A stretch of DNA of 64,000 bases from Bacteroidaceae bacterium (GCA_900770655.1 CAAGLA010000014.1:6787-70786), one strand, 5' to 3'. Positions 34,485 to 43,060 are shown, counted from the stretch's first letter. The notes: generated by a model not told the origin, from the sequence alone. Program-made: numbers and translations.

Positions 34485-35123
34485 CTATGGAATAATGAAC
34501 TGCAGTGTTACTCCCGGCAATTCAATGTTGTCGCCGTCTTTTAGTATTACACTGTCGCCATATTCGAGCCTTGAACCGTTTACGTATGTTATGTTAACCT
34601 CCTTTTTGTACAATTTTACGGAGTGGTTGTAGATTCTGCCATCTTTCATAACATCAATAATTATGTGTTCGCGGCTTATTCTCTTCTCGTTAGGCGTGTC
34701 AATCTTGAAATCGGCCTCTGTGCCCTCTCCGTTACGGCCTATGATATTGTGCCCTTCTTTAAGGGTAAATGTCTTGTTGTTGCTCTCTATTATTAGCATA
34801 CCTGTTCTTGCCTCCAGTTCTGGTTCAGGCTCTGGCTCCGGCTCATATCTTCTTTCAACAGGTTCTTGAGGTGTGTTCAACCTTGTCGACTCATCGTCGT
34901 AGCTTGGAATGTTGTTGTTTACAGCCTCGTTTACAGTCGGTTGCTGAATTCTTTCCTGTTGTATACTCTCTTCGGGTTGTACCTCGTATTGCAGCAACGG
35001 TGCTATGTTCTTGCACACTGGGCACCTAAGGCTCTTGTTTATATTCTCTTCCTTGACATTAATGGTTAGAAGAGCACCGCAACTCCTACATCTGATTTTC
35101 TGTTTTCCAATCTTCATAGACAA
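34485..35123 (-). CDS. Zinc-ribbon and FHA-domain protein
   Basis: 212 residues. An N-terminal zinc ribbon (C12-x2-C15 in IRCRSCGALL and C34-x2-C37 in LRCPVCKN) is followed by a Gln/Glu/Pro-rich linker (YEPEPEPEPELEARTG). A C-terminal FHA domain covers about 108-212: LKEGHNIIGRNGEGTEADFK, KRISREHIII, TYVNGSRLEYGDSVILKDGD. FHA domains bind phosphothreonine peptides; the Gly-Arg, Ser-x2-His and Asn-Gly signature residues are present. No kinase is encoded nearby. It lies 39 bases downstream of the second FHA-like gene in the same operon. Confidence 0.88.
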   Translation of the reverse strand: MSMKIGKQKIRCRSCGALLTINVKEENINKSLRCPVCKNIAPLLQYEVQPEESIQQERIQQPTVNEAVNNNIPSYDDESTRLNTPQEPVERRYEPEPEPEPELEARTGMLIIESNNKTFTLKEGHNIIGRNGEGTEADFKIDTPNEKRISREHIIIDVMKDGRIYNHSVKLYKKEVNITYVNGSRLEYGDSVILKDGDNIELPGVTLQFIIP

Positions 35124-35162
35124 TATGTTTTTCTGATTATGTTTTTTTCGTTATTGTTTCAG

Positions 35163-35948
35163 CTATAATTTATTTTTGCACGTAGGGCACTCTGCCATTG
35201 TTTTTATTCTGCTTGGCGGTATATCGCCGAAAAATGCACCGCAATGTGGGCAGGTATATTGTCCCAAGTATTCATTTATAACATTTTTTCTCTCCTCAAT
35301 ATGCCTCATTCTGTACATTCCTGCGTGTTTCACTATTACAAACACCGCCGCAAGAATTGTAACCGCAAGCGAACTAACCCACCACGTTTCGCTCATACCT
35401 GCTTTTTTCAGAACTATAGTGCAGGTCCAAGCAAGAATGGCTATAAGAATAGATGTGTTGCATACGGCACATCTTATCCTTGCTTTTGTTGTGAGTTCCC
35501 TTAGTTCTGTTTCAAATTTTATTCTTGTCTTTTCGAGCCTTGTATTTGTGTTTTCTGTAAGTGACAGAGCTAACTCTAAGATACTTCCCACAGCTACGGG
35601 GAACTTGTTTGTACCCAGTTGCAGTGTGCAGCTCTCGTCTATTCTCTTGTCTACAAATTCAATGCCATTGATATATGTATGGTTCCCGTTCTTAAGGTTT
35701 GCGGCCCTTATTCTTCCCAGTTCATCAACAATCAGTTTGCAGTGTGCGATATTTTCTTTGGGCTTGCAACGGCTCACATTTCTTGGAACAGCTGCGCTTA
35801 GCGGCAGGGTAGATGTTCTTGTTGTGCAGCCTTTTTTAACAGCCACAAGAAGGTTGTCGGAAAAGGGGTCGCGCCCAATCAATATCTCGCTTCCCTTTAA
35901 TCCCATAGACTTGTTTTGTCTCTCTGCTGCCATAAGCCATATACTCAA
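35163..35948 (-). CDS. Membrane protein with degenerate FHA domain and C-terminal zinc ribbon
   Basis: 261 residues. The N-terminal 130 residues resemble an FHA domain: SEILIGRDPFSDNLLVAVKK, then IAHCKLIVDELGRIRAANLK and NGNHTYINGIEF with the NG turn. The usual S-x2-H is altered (IAHCK). Two transmembrane helices follow (CNTSILIAILAWTCTIVLKK and VSSLAVTILAAVFVIVKHAG), then a zinc ribbon CPHCGAFF...CPTCKNKL at the end. The domain order is the reverse of its operon partner at 34485, which starts with a ribbon and ends with FHA. The promoter is at 35959-35990. Function is unknown; a membrane signalling scaffold is a guess. Confidence 0.75.
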   Translation of the reverse strand: MSIWLMAAERQNKSMGLKGSEILIGRDPFSDNLLVAVKKGCTTRTSTLPLSAAVPRNVSRCKPKENIAHCKLIVDELGRIRAANLKNGNHTYINGIEFVDKRIDESCTLQLGTNKFPVAVGSILELALSLTENTNTRLEKTRIKFETELRELTTKARIRCAVCNTSILIAILAWTCTIVLKKAGMSETWWVSSLAVTILAAVFVIVKHAGMYRMRHIEERKNVINEYLGQYTCPHCGAFFGDIPPSRIKTMAECPTCKNKL

Positions 35949-35958
35949 TTGATTATTG

Positions 35959-35990
35959 CAAATTTAGAAAAAACTATATAAATAAACAAA
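35959..35990 (-). promoter_or_regulatory. Promoter of the FHA/zinc-ribbon operon
   Basis: TTTG (35990-35987), a 20-base spacer, TAAATTTG (35966-35959), an exact match to the Bacteroidota consensus. It overlaps the terminator of the gene at 36040. Confidence 0.75.
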
Positions 35991-36016
35991 AAACGGGCAT
36001 AAATTGCCCGTTTTTT
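35988..36016 (-). terminator. Terminator of the membrane protein gene at 36040
   Basis: AAAAAACGGGCA pairs with TGCCCGTTTTTT around a 5-base loop, followed by T-rich sequence on either strand. Confidence 0.85.
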
Positions 36017-36039
36017 GTTTATAGGATGTTTCTATTCTA

Positions 36040-36642
36040 TTATGCCTGCTCAGAATTTGCGATGCACTTCCAACCGCTCAATGTCATAAAGAATGCAACA
36101 ATGCTCAAAATGCTACCAATGATGCCTATAAGTGGAATCCAGCCAATAACCAAAGCAATAAGGTTCAAAATCATAGCAGTGAAGATTTTGCTTGCACCCT
36201 GCTTTGCACCGGCAGGGAGTGTTGCAGAATTCTTAAGGTTAGAATATGCCAAAAGCAACATAAACCAAGCTACAATGTTCAGAATTACACCAACAATGCC
36301 TACAAAAGGAATGAACGCAAGTACAATAGCAATCATCTGAAGCATAGTCGCTGTGTAAATATTGCCTACAGCTTTTGCGTCTTCGTTTGCAACAAGAGCC
36401 TTCCACGGGTTGATGTTAGAGAAGAATACCCAAAAACCGTATAAAGCACCAATGCTTGCTACAAGTTCCATCCAATCCCAGAAGCCCCAAACTACAGCGC
36501 CGAAAAGGTCACCGCTGGCCAAATCACCTACAGCAGATATTACTGCAATAAAAGCGAATATAGCAGCAGCAATGTTGCACCAAACTTGAATAAGTACGCC
36601 TTTGTACAAATTACCTGTTACTGTTTTCCAAGATGTTTCCAT
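36040..36642 (-). CDS. Polytopic membrane protein, 200 residues
   Basis: Starts METSWKTVTGNLYKGVLIQV and has about five hydrophobic helices (VWCNIAAAIFAFIAVISAVG, WDWMELVASIGALYGFWVFF, MIAIVLAFIPFVGIVGVILN, LNLIALVIGWIPLIGIIGSI). The two helical hairpins with FVGIVGVILNIVAWFMLLLA and LIGIIGSILSIVAFFMTLSG are clearly repeats of one another. No known family is recognised. The promoter minus-7 element is TATTTTTG at 36674-36681. It is divergent from the membrane protein at 37038, which contains comparable IPFIGYVFTW-type hairpins, so the pair may be functionally related. Confidence 0.75.
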   Translation of the reverse strand: METSWKTVTGNLYKGVLIQVWCNIAAAIFAFIAVISAVGDLASGDLFGAVVWGFWDWMELVASIGALYGFWVFFSNINPWKALVANEDAKAVGNIYTATMLQMIAIVLAFIPFVGIVGVILNIVAWFMLLLAYSNLKNSATLPAGAKQGASKIFTAMILNLIALVIGWIPLIGIIGSILSIVAFFMTLSGWKCIANSEQA

Positions 36643-36673
36643 AATGTAAAGTTTTAAGTTTGTAAATAATGTT

Positions 36674-36681
36674 CAAAAATA
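36674..36681 (-). promoter_or_regulatory. Minus-7 element for the gene at 36040
   Basis: TATTTTTG on the minus strand, 32 bases upstream of the ATG. ATTG lies 18 bases further upstream as a possible minus-33 element. Confidence 0.55.
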
Positions 36682-36786
36682 TTTATGTTGGTTTTGTTTC
36701 AATATTTAACCTTATATAATTGAATTCCACCTGTATGGTATTGTTCCTGTGCCTTGTGTTGTTTGTCTATATTATTTTTAAATAAT

Positions 36787-36819
36787 TTTGCTGTTAAAAA
36801 GATAAAAATTATATCTTTG
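36787..36819 (+). promoter_or_regulatory. Promoter of the membrane protein gene at 37038
   Basis: TTTG at 36787-36790, a 21-base spacer and TATCTTTG at 36812-36819: an exact consensus match. Transcription would start at about 36825, giving a 5' leader of about 210 bases that contains palindrome C, a 9-pair hairpin and palindrome D. Confidence 0.75.
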
Positions 36820-36826
36820 CACAAAA

Positions 36827-36849
36827 TCTATCTTTTGCCAAGAGGCAGA
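36827..36849. repeat. Copy C of the recurrent palindrome, at the transcription start
   Basis: Arms TCTATCTTTTG and CAAGAGGCAGA around a central C, beginning 211 bases upstream of the ATG at 37038 and directly after the promoter. Related to copies A, B and D. Confidence 0.6.
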
Positions 36850-36912
36850 GAATATTGCAAATGTATAAAAAATGTAAAAGAAAGAAGAAATCCTTTAATC
36901 AAATTTGTTAAT

Positions 36913-36950
36913 AGGAGATAAAAATAATATAAATCTCTGAATTATCTCCT
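36913..36950 (+). other. Leader hairpin upstream of 37038
   Basis: AGGAGATAA and TTATCTCCT form a perfect 9-pair stem around a 20-base AT-rich loop within the 5' leader. AGGAG could mimic a ribosome-binding site. Confidence 0.5.
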
Positions 36951-36976
36951 AAAAATAAATGCTTTATGGGGCTTTC

Positions 36977-36997
36977 CCGTCTCTTGCCAAGAGATGG
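36977..36997. repeat. Copy D of the recurrent palindrome
   Basis: Arms CCGTCTCTTG and CAAGAGATGG around a central C, beginning 61 bases upstream of the ATG at 37038. It is nearly identical to copy A at 21911. Confidence 0.65.
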
Positions 36998-37037
36998 AAT
37001 ACTTTAGGAAATATATTAATCTTAAAATAATTTATTT

Positions 37038-37868
37038 ATGGAAAAACAAAAGTTGAATTATCTAATGGTGTTGTTCGGTCTTGTGTTTATGACAATGACA
37101 ACACTTCCGGGATTCATTCCTTCGGTCGAGTTTATAGCTCAATTAGTAGGCGGTATAACAAAAGTTGCCGGTGTTGCTCTTCTTGTAACAGGAATAGTGC
37201 TCAACATTGGTAATTGGAAAGGTGTAATGCCTATACCGTTTATTGTTGTAGCAGGTGTTGCTGCGCTTGTTACCATTCTGTCTATGATACCATTTATAGG
37301 TTATGTCTTTACTTGGATAGCATTTATTGTATCTATAGTTGCAATATTCCTTGCCGGTGGTGCCTTCAAAGTACAATGGAAGAACAGTGTTACAGCCGGT
37401 GCAGTTGTGTTGGCATTGGCTACTACTGCTGCCTACTACGAAGTTATCGACAGCATTCTGTTCGTGAACTTTGCAGCAATTGCGGCATACGTATTCATTT
37501 TCTTGAACGTGGCAGCATTGAACCCTGTACTTGACGAGGCCGGGCAAAGTGCAATGGGCAAGCTGAAGATTGCTGCTATATGCGGCATTGTTGCCTCTGT
37601 GCTTAAAATGATACCCGTAGTGAGCACATTTGTTGCTTGGTTGCCATACACTGCATTTGCAATATTCCTGTTGCTTGCATTTAAGGGACTGAAAGATTCT
37701 TTCCCCGAAGCAAATCTTCTTTTCATTACAAGTATATTGCTTTTGGTCGAAGAGGGCTTGGATTTCATCCCCGTAATCTGTTACTTTGTTTGTCCATTCA
37801 TCGCTCTTGGCGTGTTGGTTGTGAGCGTATGGGGTTGGTATAATGTAATAGCCAAGCTGGAGAAATAA
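37038..37868 (+). CDS. Polytopic membrane protein, 276 residues
   Basis: About eight hydrophobic helices occupy the whole length (LMVLFGLVFMTMTTLPGFIP, VAGVALLVTGIVLNIGNWKG, ALVTILSMIPFIGYVFTWIA, FIVSIVAIFLAGGAF, FVNFAAIAAYVFIFLNVAAL, FIPVICYFVCPFIALGVLVV). No catalytic motif or family is recognised. It is transcribed alone from a strong promoter with an unusually long, structured leader containing two of the recurrent palindromes and ends at a strong terminator (37894-37919). It is divergent from another small membrane protein gene at 36040. Confidence 0.75.
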   Translation: MEKQKLNYLMVLFGLVFMTMTTLPGFIPSVEFIAQLVGGITKVAGVALLVTGIVLNIGNWKGVMPIPFIVVAGVAALVTILSMIPFIGYVFTWIAFIVSIVAIFLAGGAFKVQWKNSVTAGAVVLALATTAAYYEVIDSILFVNFAAIAAYVFIFLNVAALNPVLDEAGQSAMGKLKIAAICGIVASVLKMIPVVSTFVAWLPYTAFAIFLLLAFKGLKDSFPEANLLFITSILLLVEEGLDFIPVICYFVCPFIALGVLVVSVWGWYNVIAKLEK

Positions 37869-37893
37869 AAGATAACCTATAAATATAAAAAAA

Positions 37894-37919
37894 GAGTAGA
37901 GAGCGCGCTCTCTACTCTC
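37894..37919 (+). terminator. Terminator of the 37038 gene
   Basis: A perfect 26-base palindrome with arms AGAGTAGAGAGCG and CGCTCTCTACTCT, followed by CTTTTTAT, 25 bases after the stop. Confidence 0.85.
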
Positions 37920-38015
37920 TTTTTATATGGTCTACAATCCTTTTTTTGCATTCGTCACCTATTGGCGGTGTTTTGTCACTTAATCCTTCCGCTTCGTGTA
38001 ATATGCTGCTGTAAA

Positions 38016-38047
38016 ATTGTTTTCACCAGCTTGTCGCTGTACTTTTG
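38016..38047 (+). promoter_or_regulatory. Promoter of the LRR surface protein gene at 38096
   Basis: ATTG (38016-38019), a 20-base spacer and TACTTTTG (38040-38047). The minus-7 element is exact and the minus-33 element has one mismatch. The start codon is 49 bases downstream. Confidence 0.65.
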
Positions 38048-38095
38048 CACTGTACAAAACGACAACAAACAATATTAATATAAAAACGTAAATGT

Positions 38096-41000
38096 ATGAA
38101 TACTAATGGATTCTATTTTAAATTGAGAACTTTTTTAACAGCTGTTCTATTGGCTGTGGGTGTAGTGGCAAATGCCGATGTATATTCCGGTGTTGGTGGT
38201 GAAGATATAGTGTGGACCCTTGATACAGAAACCGGTGTGCTCGAAATTAGCGGTACTGGTTCTACATCGGAGCACAGTTGGAAGGAATATTCCGAGTATA
38301 TTAAGAAAGTAATAGTGCACGATGGTGTTAAGCATATTGCCGATCGTGCTTTCTCCGGGTGTACGAACCTTGTCGAGGCTATTATCGGCAACGATGTAGA
38401 GAGAATTGGATATTTTGCTTTCGAGAATTGCTTCTCGTTGGAATATGTAGATTTGGGAGAGGGTATCAGAAGTTTTGGCGGTTACGCTTTCAGTAGTTGT
38501 AAGAGCCTTAGAACAATAGAACTTCCGAATGGTTTAACTACTATAGAAGGCTGTGGGTTCAGTTTTTCAGGTTTGAGAAGTGTAACTATACCATCGAGTG
38601 TTACAAGCATAGATTTGGGCATATTCGATTATTGCGAAGATTTGGAACAGATTATTATAGACGAGGCAAACCCTGTTTACGACAGCCGTAATAATTGCAA
38701 TGCTGTTATAGAAACATTGACAGGTCTTCTTGTAGAAGGATGTAATGCCACAATAATCCCCGAAGGAGTTACCTCTATTGGAAATGGTGCATTCGGCGGT
38801 TGTCGTAAATTGTCAAGCGTAACAATACCTTCCACTGTTACATATATCGATGCTTATGCATTCTTTGAATGCAACGCTATAAAGAGTATGACATCTCTAA
38901 TTGAGCCCGGAAATCTTATGGAGGTGATGACTTGTGCCTTCGATGGTATGGACAGGGAAAATTGTGTTCTTTATGTTCCAGTAGGGGCTAAAGATGTATA
39001 TTCCGTAACAGGTGGTTGGCGCGACTTTAAGAATATTATAGAGTTGGGTGATACTATTCCTGCCGGTGATATGGATACCCCCGAAGATTGTGAATGGTCG
39101 TTCCGCCTGACAGAGGCCGATGGCCTGCTTGGCGAGGATATCAGCGAAGGTGCAGGTAATCAGTATCGTTTCCAATCTTCCAACTTTGTATTGCCTGCCC
39201 CAACGACAAGCATTCGCTTTACTGTTATAGAGACTGTGTCAAACCTTAATCTAGACGGTTATAAATATACAGCATTTGGTGAATTCACTATACTCGATGC
39301 CGACGGAAACTCAGTCCCCTATAAAGCAACAACCAATGCCGACCACAATCTGTTGTCTGGTTTTGAAGATGGCGGCGGCCTGCCGGCTTTGAACGATGGC
39401 GACTATTCTACATTCTTTCACACCGTATGGAATGGCGACCAATCCCCAAAAGAATACCACTATGTGGAATTTGCTTTTGAGGAGCCTATAAATGAATTCT
39501 CATTGGATATTGTGTGGCGAGAGCACGAATATGGTAATAGACTGCGTGCAACTTTGGCCTATCTGCTCCCCGGCGGCAGCAGCTGGAATGGTGAGGAGCC
39601 CGGCAACGAAACACCTGATACCGGTGCTGATGAAGAAGGTGAAAATGCCGACAGCATAGCTATAACAACTGGCGAAGCCATAGACCTCGGTCTGTCGGTT
39701 AAATGGGCAAGCTGCAATGTCGGCGCAACAAGCCCCGAAGAGTATGGCGGCTACTATGCTTGGGGAGAAACCGAAGAGAAAGACCTCTACTCTTGGAGCA
39801 CATATAAATGGTGCAATGGTACAGAGAATTCTATGACCAAATACTGTAGCAACAGCGAATATGGCATTGTAGATAACAAAACCACTCTTGACCCCGAAGA
39901 CGATGTTGCCCACGTAAAATGGGGTGGCAACTGGCGTACACCAACCCTTGCCGAGCAACAAGAGCTTATAGACAAATGTACTTGGGTGTGGACTACTCTC
40001 AATGGTGTAAATGGTTACGAGATAACCGGCCCCAATGGAAACAGCATATTCCTGCCTGCGGCTGGCTGTCGCAACAATTTCGAGGCATACTTCCAGAATA
40101 CTTTCGGCTACTATTGGTCTGGTTTGTTAAGCAGCGATTACGACAATAATGCTTCTCTTCTGTTTTTAGAAAGCGAATATTGTGATTGGCGTGGCGGTGT
40201 CCGTTGCTTTGGCGAGTCGGTACGCCCGGTTTACGGAAACAGCGGTTCAGACACAGAAGATGATGAAGCAGCAAACGATACCCCCGAAGAACCCACTGTC
40301 AGCGCAGGCGAAGCCATAGACCTCGGCCTGTCGGTTAAATGGGCAAGTGTCAACTTAGGCGCACAATCGCCCGAAGAGTACGGCGATTATTTACAATGGG
40401 ACGGAAGCGATTTAGCGCACTCAGCACTTGGCGGCAAATGGTTTATGCCCACACTGGAAGAGGGACAGGAGTTGATAGACAAGTGTACTTGGGAATGGTG
40501 TGAACTTAACGGTGTTACAGGTTACAAGGTTACAGGCCCTAACGGCAACAGCATATTCTTGCCGGCGACCGGCTGGAAACATTCCGACTTCAGTGACGAT
40601 GTAAGTGTTGGAATAGAGGGTAATTACTGGACAATAACTCCTTCCGAGCTATATTCACCCGGTATGGCATCATACGATTTGCAATTCCACGACGATGGTC
40701 GAATATTTATGTCTCCACACGGTATGGCTATGGGCTTCCAGACAGTAAGAGCTGTTTACCGTGAAGATTATGCAGGAGAAGATATAGAGCCGCTTAAGTA
40801 TATCGATATTTACGACAGTGATGCTTGCCTTGCTATAGATTCTGTCGGTACATACGACATTGTAGCATACACCCGCATATTCGATGCAACAGATTGGGAA
40901 GCTTGGTATATGCCATTCGATGTTCCATACAGCAGTTTGCAAGAAGACCTCGATGTTGCATACATCAACAACATACATCAGTACGACGACGACAACGACG

Positions 41001-41503
41001 GTGTTATAGACCGTACAGAGATAGAAGCAATAAAAATGACCGACGGTGTACTGAAGGCTAACTTCCCATACGTTGTAAGGGCAAAAGAGAGTGGATTGTT
41101 CGTTTGGGAATGGGAGAATGTAACAATAGACCCGCAGATAAACAGCTATTCTTGTTCATCTATGTATAACACATATACATTCTTTGGCAGTTATAATTAC
41201 ATTGAACCGGGTGAACTGCAAGGAGCCTATATGCTTGGTGCCGATGGTTATATGGTCTCTTCGGAGAGTATGCAGCTTGGGGCATTCCGTTTTTACCTTA
41301 GCATTGAGAGCAAGGGTGTAACAGGCCCGTCAATGTCGGCAAACATAAGGTTGAGAGTGCGTGGCGATGAGGCTGCAACCGGTATTGAAACAGTCGAAGG
41401 TGTTGAAAGCAACGTAATATACGACCTTAGCGGGCGTGTAGTTACAGAGATTACCGAGCCCGGAATATATATCGTAAACGGCAAGAAGGTTGCAATAAGG
41501 TAA
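38096..41503 (+). CDS. Large secreted BspA-type LRR protein with repeated FISUMP-like domains and a type IX-like tail
   Basis: 1135 residues. A signal peptide is followed by BspA-type leucine-rich repeats at about 30-320 (IADRAFSGCTNLVEAIIGND, IGYFAFENCFSLEYVDLGEG, RSVTIPSSVTSIDLGIF). A discoidin-like region with HYVEFAFEEPINEFSLDIVW follows at about 350-500. Two copies of a Fibrobacter-major-paralogous-like domain start EAIDLGLSVKWASCNVGATS and EAIDLGLSVKWASVNLGAQS and contain WRTPTLAEQQELIDKCTW and FMPTLEEGQELIDKCTW. A beta region (about 890-1090) follows. The end, VIYDLSGRVVTEITEPGIYI with NGKKVAIR, resembles a type IX sorting tail. It is probably exported to the surface by the system encoded at 25-31 kb. 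Ligand is unknown. Confidence 0.85.
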   Translation: MNTNGFYFKLRTFLTAVLLAVGVVANADVYSGVGGEDIVWTLDTETGVLEISGTGSTSEHSWKEYSEYIKKVIVHDGVKHIADRAFSGCTNLVEAIIGNDVERIGYFAFENCFSLEYVDLGEGIRSFGGYAFSSCKSLRTIELPNGLTTIEGCGFSFSGLRSVTIPSSVTSIDLGIFDYCEDLEQIIIDEANPVYDSRNNCNAVIETLTGLLVEGCNATIIPEGVTSIGNGAFGGCRKLSSVTIPSTVTYIDAYAFFECNAIKSMTSLIEPGNLMEVMTCAFDGMDRENCVLYVPVGAKDVYSVTGGWRDFKNIIELGDTIPAGDMDTPEDCEWSFRLTEADGLLGEDISEGAGNQYRFQSSNFVLPAPTTSIRFTVIETVSNLNLDGYKYTAFGEFTILDADGNSVPYKATTNADHNLLSGFEDGGGLPALNDGDYSTFFHTVWNGDQSPKEYHYVEFAFEEPINEFSLDIVWREHEYGNRLRATLAYLLPGGSSWNGEEPGNETPDTGADEEGENADSIAITTGEAIDLGLSVKWASCNVGATSPEEYGGYYAWGETEEKDLYSWSTYKWCNGTENSMTKYCSNSEYGIVDNKTTLDPEDDVAHVKWGGNWRTPTLAEQQELIDKCTWVWTTLNGVNGYEITGPNGNSIFLPAAGCRNNFEAYFQNTFGYYWSGLLSSDYDNNASLLFLESEYCDWRGGVRCFGESVRPVYGNSGSDTEDDEAANDTPEEPTVSAGEAIDLGLSVKWASVNLGAQSPEEYGDYLQWDGSDLAHSALGGKWFMPTLEEGQELIDKCTWEWCELNGVTGYKVTGPNGNSIFLPATGWKHSDFSDDVSVGIEGNYWTITPSELYSPGMASYDLQFHDDGRIFMSPHGMAMGFQTVRAVYREDYAGEDIEPLKYIDIYDSDACLAIDSVGTYDIVAYTRIFDATDWEAWYMPFDVPYSSLQEDLDVAYINNIHQYDDDNDGVIDRTEIEAIKMTDGVLKANFPYVVRAKESGLFVWEWENVTIDPQINSYSCSSMYNTYTFFGSYNYIEPGELQGAYMLGADGYMVSSESMQLGAFRFYLSIESKGVTGPSMSANIRLRVRGDEAATGIETVEGVESNVIYDLSGRVVTEITEPGIYIVNGKKVAIR

Positions 41504-41532
41504 ATGAATATACCGTAAGTCATTAAATATAA

Positions 41533-41563
41533 GAGGCTGCTAAAAAGACTTTTTAGCAGCCTC
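41533..41563 (+). terminator. Terminator of the LRR surface protein gene
   Basis: A 14-pair stem GAGGCTGCTAAAAA with TTTTTAGCAGCCTC and loop GAC, followed by ATTTTTG, 30 bases after the stop. Confidence 0.9.
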
Positions 41564-41599
41564 ATTTTTGTGGAGATGAATAAAAAGATGTAGTTCATG

Positions 41600-41690
41600 G
41601 CTTGCTTATTCTCGGAACACAATAGATAAATAGGCTTATTGCGCATTTAAACGAACAAAAAATAGGGAAACAAGTTTGTTTTATGCTAAA
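41600..41690. repeat. Third, partial copy of the spacer of the tandem duplication
   Basis: GCTTATTCTCGGAACACAAT and TATTGCGCATTTAA with GGGAAACAAGTTTGTTTT recur at about 42862-42950 and 44205-44300. In this copy the spacer runs directly into the sequence that follows the lipoprotein gene, marking the end of the duplicated unit. Confidence 0.65.
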
Positions 41691-41703
41691 ATGCGCATAA
41701 ATA

Positions 41704-42195
41704 CTACTCGTTGTAAATATGAATATTTCTTTCTTTGTCCATTATAAACTTCTGGTCAATTGAGAAAATATAATGTTCTTCTACTTCTCTTGAATCAAAA
41801 TCTGCATCAGCAGTCTCTATTTTGGAATACGCCTTAACTGTACCTTTGTTGATAAAAAGAAGTGTGGAAAATGAATCAAAATTTGTATTATTGTCGCACT
41901 TTCTCCTTAATATATCTGACATTCTCAGGTTGAGAAAATCCTCTCTTTCCGTGTTGAAATATGGATAAACCAAGAATATACTGTCATATTTCTCATTGCT
42001 GTAATCCTGAAATGAAAAGACCTCTTCCGTTTGTTCATTCTTCAGTGGCAAGTCAATTCTTGTTTCACTTGGAATTAGTACTCCTGCCATATCTAAGACA
42101 AAATAAATATCGCGTTTTGTATTTTCGCTACAGCCGGTAAATAATACAGCAAAAGCAAAGATTATAGTCCTAAAGTCCAATTTTAAGTTTCCCAT
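41704..42195 (-). CDS. Lipoprotein paired with the frameshifted DUF6973-like gene (copy 1)
   Basis: 163 residues from the start at 42195 (four codons after an earlier ATG). The signal MGNLKLDFRTIIFAFAVLFT ends in GC, a lipobox FTGC. The mature part has EEVFSFQDYSNEKYDSIFLV, STLLFINKGTVKAYSKIETA and ends IFSIDQKFIMDKERNIHIYN. It is a clear paralogue of the protein at 43106-43546, with shared FSF-DY-EKYDS, GTVKAY and F-QKFI-D--R--HIY patterns. The gene overlaps the end of the upstream DUF6973-like frame. Function is unknown; an immunity-type partner is one possibility. Confidence 0.7.
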   Translation of the reverse strand: MGNLKLDFRTIIFAFAVLFTGCSENTKRDIYFVLDMAGVLIPSETRIDLPLKNEQTEEVFSFQDYSNEKYDSIFLVYPYFNTEREDFLNLRMSDILRRKCDNNTNFDSFSTLLFINKGTVKAYSKIETADADFDSREVEEHYIFSIDQKFIMDKERNIHIYNE

Positions 42196-42669
42196 TGTTT
42201 GCAGCATCTATTACGTTGTTTAATAGCTCTTCTTCGCTCCAGCCATTTATAATGGCTTGGTTGCCTAAATAGTATCCAACAGAGTTATTATGTAAATCCA
42301 TCGTTTTATCCTTATTGTTTGGAATATTCTCGTGGGCATCCCAAACTCTTTTGCGAGTGGTGAATTATAACCTGCTGAAATTTGGTTTAGTGCACACCAA
42401 TAGCAGTGTCTGACAGCATCGCCGTAGCCATCCGAGGTCCCTCCTAACTTCCTTCCAATTCTTCTTGCTTTATTGGCATTATTGTTAAACCTGTACGCAA
42501 GAATTGGGTGTCTATATACAAAACTCTTTTCATCATTGGAGAGGGTGTAGTATGTGTCTTCATAACCATCTTCTTGCGGTGGGAAGTTTCCTTCATTCCA
42601 ATTATCATACGCTCTTGCTCTCTCAAAGATGTTTGGCATTCTCTGGCCGTTTTTAAAAAAGTTGCTCAT
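42170..42669 (-). pseudogene. Frameshifted DUF6973-like protein (copy 1)
   Basis: Starts MSNFFKNGQRMPNIFERARA and is almost identical to copy 2 (43521-44027) up to NSPLAKEFG. There copy 1 reads GGGATGCC where copy 2 has GGGAATGCC. The loss of one A moves translation into a wrong frame that stops at 42265. Restoring the base gives the expected HEN, MDLHNNSVGYYLGNQAIING and WSEEELLNNVIDAANNGK endings to a stop at 42170. The promoter of this copy is also altered (TATATTCG). Both point to a dead duplicate. Confidence 0.8.
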
Positions 42670-43060
42670 AATTAATGCATTAAAAAATACAATGCAGAAT
42701 TACCGTGTGACCCTTTTTGCAAGGTTGCTGAACTGCCACTTTGAGATTACTTTCTAAAGCGAATATACAAAACGGAGAAGCCGATGTCAATAGTTATTGG
42801 TGGAAATCTCTTTTTGTTTCACTTGATTTAACAAAAAAGAAGAGACAAAAAAAGGTAAGTAAATAAGCAAGTTTATTCTCGGAATGCAACAGATAAGCAG
42901 GTCTATTCTGCATATAAATAAACAAAAAATAAGGGAAACAAGTTTGTCCTTCCTTGCTTCCCTATTGAAAATCAATGGTTTAACTAATTGCTAAATCTTA
43001 ATACTCCTCTTCGTCAAAGAAGTTAATGGTGCTTGAATATCAACGATTTAGGACAAAAAT
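42670..43060. repeat. Duplicated spacer with the remnant 3' end of a DUF2795 gene
   Basis: This gap is closely similar to 44028-44345: TCAATAGTTATTGGTGGAAA, TTTTTGTTTCACTTGATTTA, AATAAGCAAGTTTATTCTCG and CTATTGAAAAT are shared. Near 43000-43020 the minus strand still reads FFDEEEY and stop, the exact C terminus of the DUF2795 gene at 44340. The duplication unit therefore spans the end of DUF2795, the DUF6973-like gene, the lipoprotein gene and the spacer, about 1.36 kb. Confidence 0.75.
42760..42767 (-). promoter_or_regulatory. Degenerate minus-7 element of copy 1
   Basis: TATATTCG, where copy 2 has TATATTTG. The change hits a conserved T of TAnnTTTG. Confidence 0.55.

Noticed and set aside
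35176..35952. 258-residue plus-strand frame opposite the FHA-like membrane protein
   Set aside because: Fully opposite a gene with a perfect promoter and zinc-ribbon motifs; hydrophobic residues arise from antisense reading.
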